In this document: piece by piece, positions 61,811-64,000 of the stretch
How positions within the stretch are numbered: position 1 is the stretch's first letter
How the letters are laid out: every line of letters begins with the position of its first letter
DNA from: Diaporthe sp. PMI_573
Lineage: Eukaryota; Ascomycota; Sordariomycetes; Diaporthales; Diaporthaceae
Reading direction: 5' to 3'
Length of the DNA stretch: 64,000 nt
Assembly: GCA_021399435.1 (NCBI GenBank)
Contig: JAJTUP010000038.1
Location: 620,001-684,000, forward strand
Position numbers and translations under genes: made by a program
Notes under the pieces: generated by a model
What the model saw: the letters and a program-made list of their open reading frames with translations, nothing else
The model's database searches: none
What the model was told of the DNA's origin: nothing

Positions 61811-62794
61811 CGGAAAGTGATGCTGGAATGGTTTTGGTCAATGCTTTGGTTCCTTACTAGTCAAGCCACCGGTTGTCCATGGCTTTGGTAGTCAGTTCAG
61901 CGACGCTCTCGGCTATAACCGTGTTTGACTCCGAAGCTAAGAGACGCCTGGCGAGCGGGGCTATCAGATGACTCATGGCTCTTGACGTGCTTTTCTTAGG
62001 CGGGGTAGGCCCACACCTGACACTTCACACCATTGGACATTTCTGCTGCCCTCTTCTCCTTCTTCTCCATCTTCGCTAACCAGGTAGCCGTCGGAAAAAA
62101 GTTGCTGTCGCTGTTGCGAAAATTTTCTTCCTCCAACTCGGTCGAGAAACGCAGTTCGCCATGTCATAGAAACGAAGGCATCGATGACCAGTTGATGATT
62201 AGGCGGAGACAGTGCCAAGTCGACACGGTTCCACTTTGGCGCACGTTGTCAAAAACCCCGCACAAGGCACCGATTAGGCATGCGTGTACAACTTTTCCGC
62301 TTCTCAAACTTCGTAAGCCTATTTGAACTGCATTCATAATCATCCAAGCTACCCCTTCTTGGTCTGGAATCCCAAAACCATCGGAGTCGGCGCGTTGGTG
62401 AGTGGATCGTCCCGTACTCCCACCTGAAGAGAATCTAATACCTCACAGTCACGCCGTATCCCAGACGCACACGCCCAACCCGGCCACGATCACGGCACGC
62501 CAGATATCCTCCGGCCATTCGACCCTTCGGATACAGTTGTGGAAGAACGTCCAATTTTAGCAGCACCACATACAGATCCGACCCAGTCGCCGCTCTCATT
62601 TCCTGGCCATCCACCTTTTGCAAGTGTCCCTTTTGAAGCAGAGTCCGAAAAAAATCTTGGTTTGTTCGTTGCTGCTACTCGTGGGGTGTCCGGCATTCTC
62701 GAGATCTACGTCTACCAACTTTTACCGCACCGCAGCGATACGAGAGACCAAGAAGAAGAGCAAGATTAATCTACGTCGGTAATTCTGGCTCAAC
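61811..62794. promoter_or_regulatory. Divergent region between the NACHT gene and the F-box-like gene
   Basis: 984 bp between two divergent starts. Short frames on both strands (61973-62218 minus, 62033-62326 plus, 62539-62769 plus) have no recognised motif. The region should contain both promoters. Confidence 0.4.
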
Positions 62795-63520
62795 ATGGGT
62801 CCTGAAGGCAAGCACACGCGTAGCCATTGCCCCGGACCAGGCTCGAGATTCGGACAGGCCTCTCAGTCAACAGCATCTGGGGCAATTGGTTTTCTGGACC
62901 TGCCTACAAGGACTCGCCAGGACGTATACAAACGAGTACTCGCGGTGGGACATCCAGTCTATCTCTTTCAAGATGTTGGACCTCGAGTGGAGACATTTGC
63001 GCCCGACAAACCTAAGTGGTGGCTTGCATTACTGTATACCAACCAACAAATATACAGTGAGGCTAAGGCAGTCCTATACGGAAGGAATTGTTTCTATTTG
63101 ATGGACAGGCCGCAACAACAAGACGCTCTCCTACGGTCTTTTCTTAACTGCATTGGAGCATCCAATGCAGATTTACTATCCTGTTTGTGCATCAGCTTCC
63201 CAGTCGTGGAGAAGGCACAAGATCAACCAGAAAAGGTCAGGATCAGAGAAGACAGCTTTCAGAATTTGGGTCTCCTTCAGTCAAATTGCGCCAACTTAAC
63301 GACATTGGAAATGCAAATCTCCAAGGAGAATTCCAGGTTTCTAGCAGAGGCGGACGGGGGGGACGCACAGTTTGTTCGAGCGGCACTGCTGCGAATTGGT
63401 GATCAGCTAAAAGCAATTTCTTCGGTGGAGAAGATCATCGCCAGACTCTACGTTAAAGATCTGGCCCCTCTGGTGATTGATATTATGCAAGGGCTTGGGT
63501 GGGTGGTCCTGAACGGATAA
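62795..63520 (+). CDS. F-box-like/2EXR-type fungal protein
   Basis: Single exon, 241 residues. The core FLDLPTRTRQDVYKRVLAVG, followed by WWLALLYTNQQIYSEAKAVL and YGRNCFYL, is the pattern of the widespread fungal family whose N-terminus resembles an F-box (LP-x-E-I-R-x-x-I/V-Y) followed by an L-x-x-x-N-R-Q-I-x-x-E-A motif. The rest is alpha-helical. Members are numerous in accessory regions; no specific role is known. The start at 62795 is the first ATG of the frame. It ends 42 bp before the right-hand helicase fragment. Confidence 0.7.
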   Translation: MGPEGKHTRSHCPGPGSRFGQASQSTASGAIGFLDLPTRTRQDVYKRVLAVGHPVYLFQDVGPRVETFAPDKPKWWLALLYTNQQIYSEAKAVLYGRNCFYLMDRPQQQDALLRSFLNCIGASNADLLSCLCISFPVVEKAQDQPEKVRIREDSFQNLGLLQSNCANLTTLEMQISKENSRFLAEADGGDAQFVRAALLRIGDQLKAISSVEKIIARLYVKDLAPLVIDIMQGLGWVVLNG

Positions 63521-63561
63521 TATAGCTGATAGACAAGTGATTTCCTAGCAATCCGTTAGGT

Positions 63562-63883
63562 CTAGGTTATCACAAGTTGCGAGGCCAAGTTAGAGCTATT
63601 CCCGGTCTGTAAGATGGTGTAATGATCACACCAAACATTTATCAAGAATAGGTAGACTGACCTGGTCTTCTTCTAGGAGGGTCAGCGGCATAATCATGAT
63701 GCAAATTCCACCGCTTAGAGCTGGAACTGCCTGAAAGACGACACTCTTGCCCCAGCCAGTAGGCGCAATCAGGATTAGGTCTTGCTGATCCACCACGAGC
63801 TTGTATACCGCCTCCACTTGTCCGGGTCGCGGCCTGAACCCTACTCTACTTTCAATCCTCGATGCCAATTGCGTCCTATCCAT
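63562..63883 (-). pseudogene. Truncated RecQ-like helicase fragment
   Basis: An ATG at 63883 opens MDRTQLASRIESRVGF, then FRPRPGQVEAVYKLV (Q-motif), the Walker A segment LILIAPTGWGKSVVFQAVP at about residues 37-55, and motif Ia MPLTLLEEDQ. A GTCAGT donor follows codon 74 (63662). The next possible exon (63606 leftwards) adds only 14 codons before a stop, although remnants of a typical continuation (PGIALT) are visible in another frame. A RecQ helicase needs several hundred residues, but only 140 bp remain before the neighbouring gene. It is therefore a 3'-truncated copy. RecQ-like fragments of this kind are common in repeat-rich and subtelomeric fungal DNA. Confidence 0.7.
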
Positions 63884-64000
63884 GGCCGAGGTGGCAATTT
63901 GACCTAGACGCGACCTGGCCGGATGGAATCGTCAGTCGGAGCTTGCCAGAGAGTTAAAATGCGTCTGGGGAATCGTACATATAATCGCGAGACGACGTCC
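63884..64000. other. Window end, no feature seen
   Basis: 117 bp upstream of the RecQ-like fragment; nothing is recognised. Confidence 0.4.

Overview
The window looks like nuclear DNA of a filamentous ascomycete, most likely a Sordariomycete. Genes are compact, with GT..AG introns mostly of 45-130 bp, CTAAC/CTNAC-like branch sites and CAG/TAG acceptors. GC content is high in the core genes. There is a HET-domain gene and NACHT (NLR-like) genes. Several reading frames carry in-frame stops that look like C-to-T changes of CAA/CAG codons, as expected from RIP (repeat-induced point mutation). No organism name can be assigned from sequence alone. All splice structures here were read by eye from splice signals, phase and conserved protein motifs.

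Layout. (1) 1-2130: the N-terminal 710 codons of a SNF2-type helicase running off the left edge (minus strand). (2) 2131-21007: a gene-poor 19 kb in which the only convincing gene is a five-exon C2H2 transcription factor with an Azf1-like four-finger array (14325-16169). The flanks hold microsatellites and no supported gene. (3) 21008-35242: a dense block of conserved housekeeping genes: URM1 and ELP2 (head to head), a small serine-palmitoyltransferase-subunit-like membrane protein, a mitochondrial release-factor-like protein (RSO55/C12orf65 type), actin, FES1 and mitochondrial ribosomal protein uL5m. (4) 35992-64000: an accessory region. It holds a HET-domain gene, a minisatellite-bearing stretch, a frame-broken 2OG-Fe(II)-dioxygenase-like gene, and a small gene with a premature TAG. 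It also holds an unrecognised 699-residue protein followed by a DUF7580-like gene, a RIP-like degraded element, a NACHT-ankyrin-ZZ gene split by an exact 7-bp tandem duplication, an orphan two-exon gene, an apparently intact NACHT gene (1101 aa), an F-box-like/2EXR-type small protein and a truncated RecQ-like helicase fragment.

Functional themes. URM1 and ELP2 share one 487-bp divergent promoter region, and their products act on the same tRNA wobble base: Urm1 is the sulfur carrier for 2-thiolation and Elp2 belongs to Elongator, which makes the mcm5 group of mcm5s2U34. Several neighbours also serve protein synthesis or folding (RSO55, uL5m, Fes1). The right half resembles fungal allorecognition/innate-immunity clusters, with intact, broken and mutated copies side by side.
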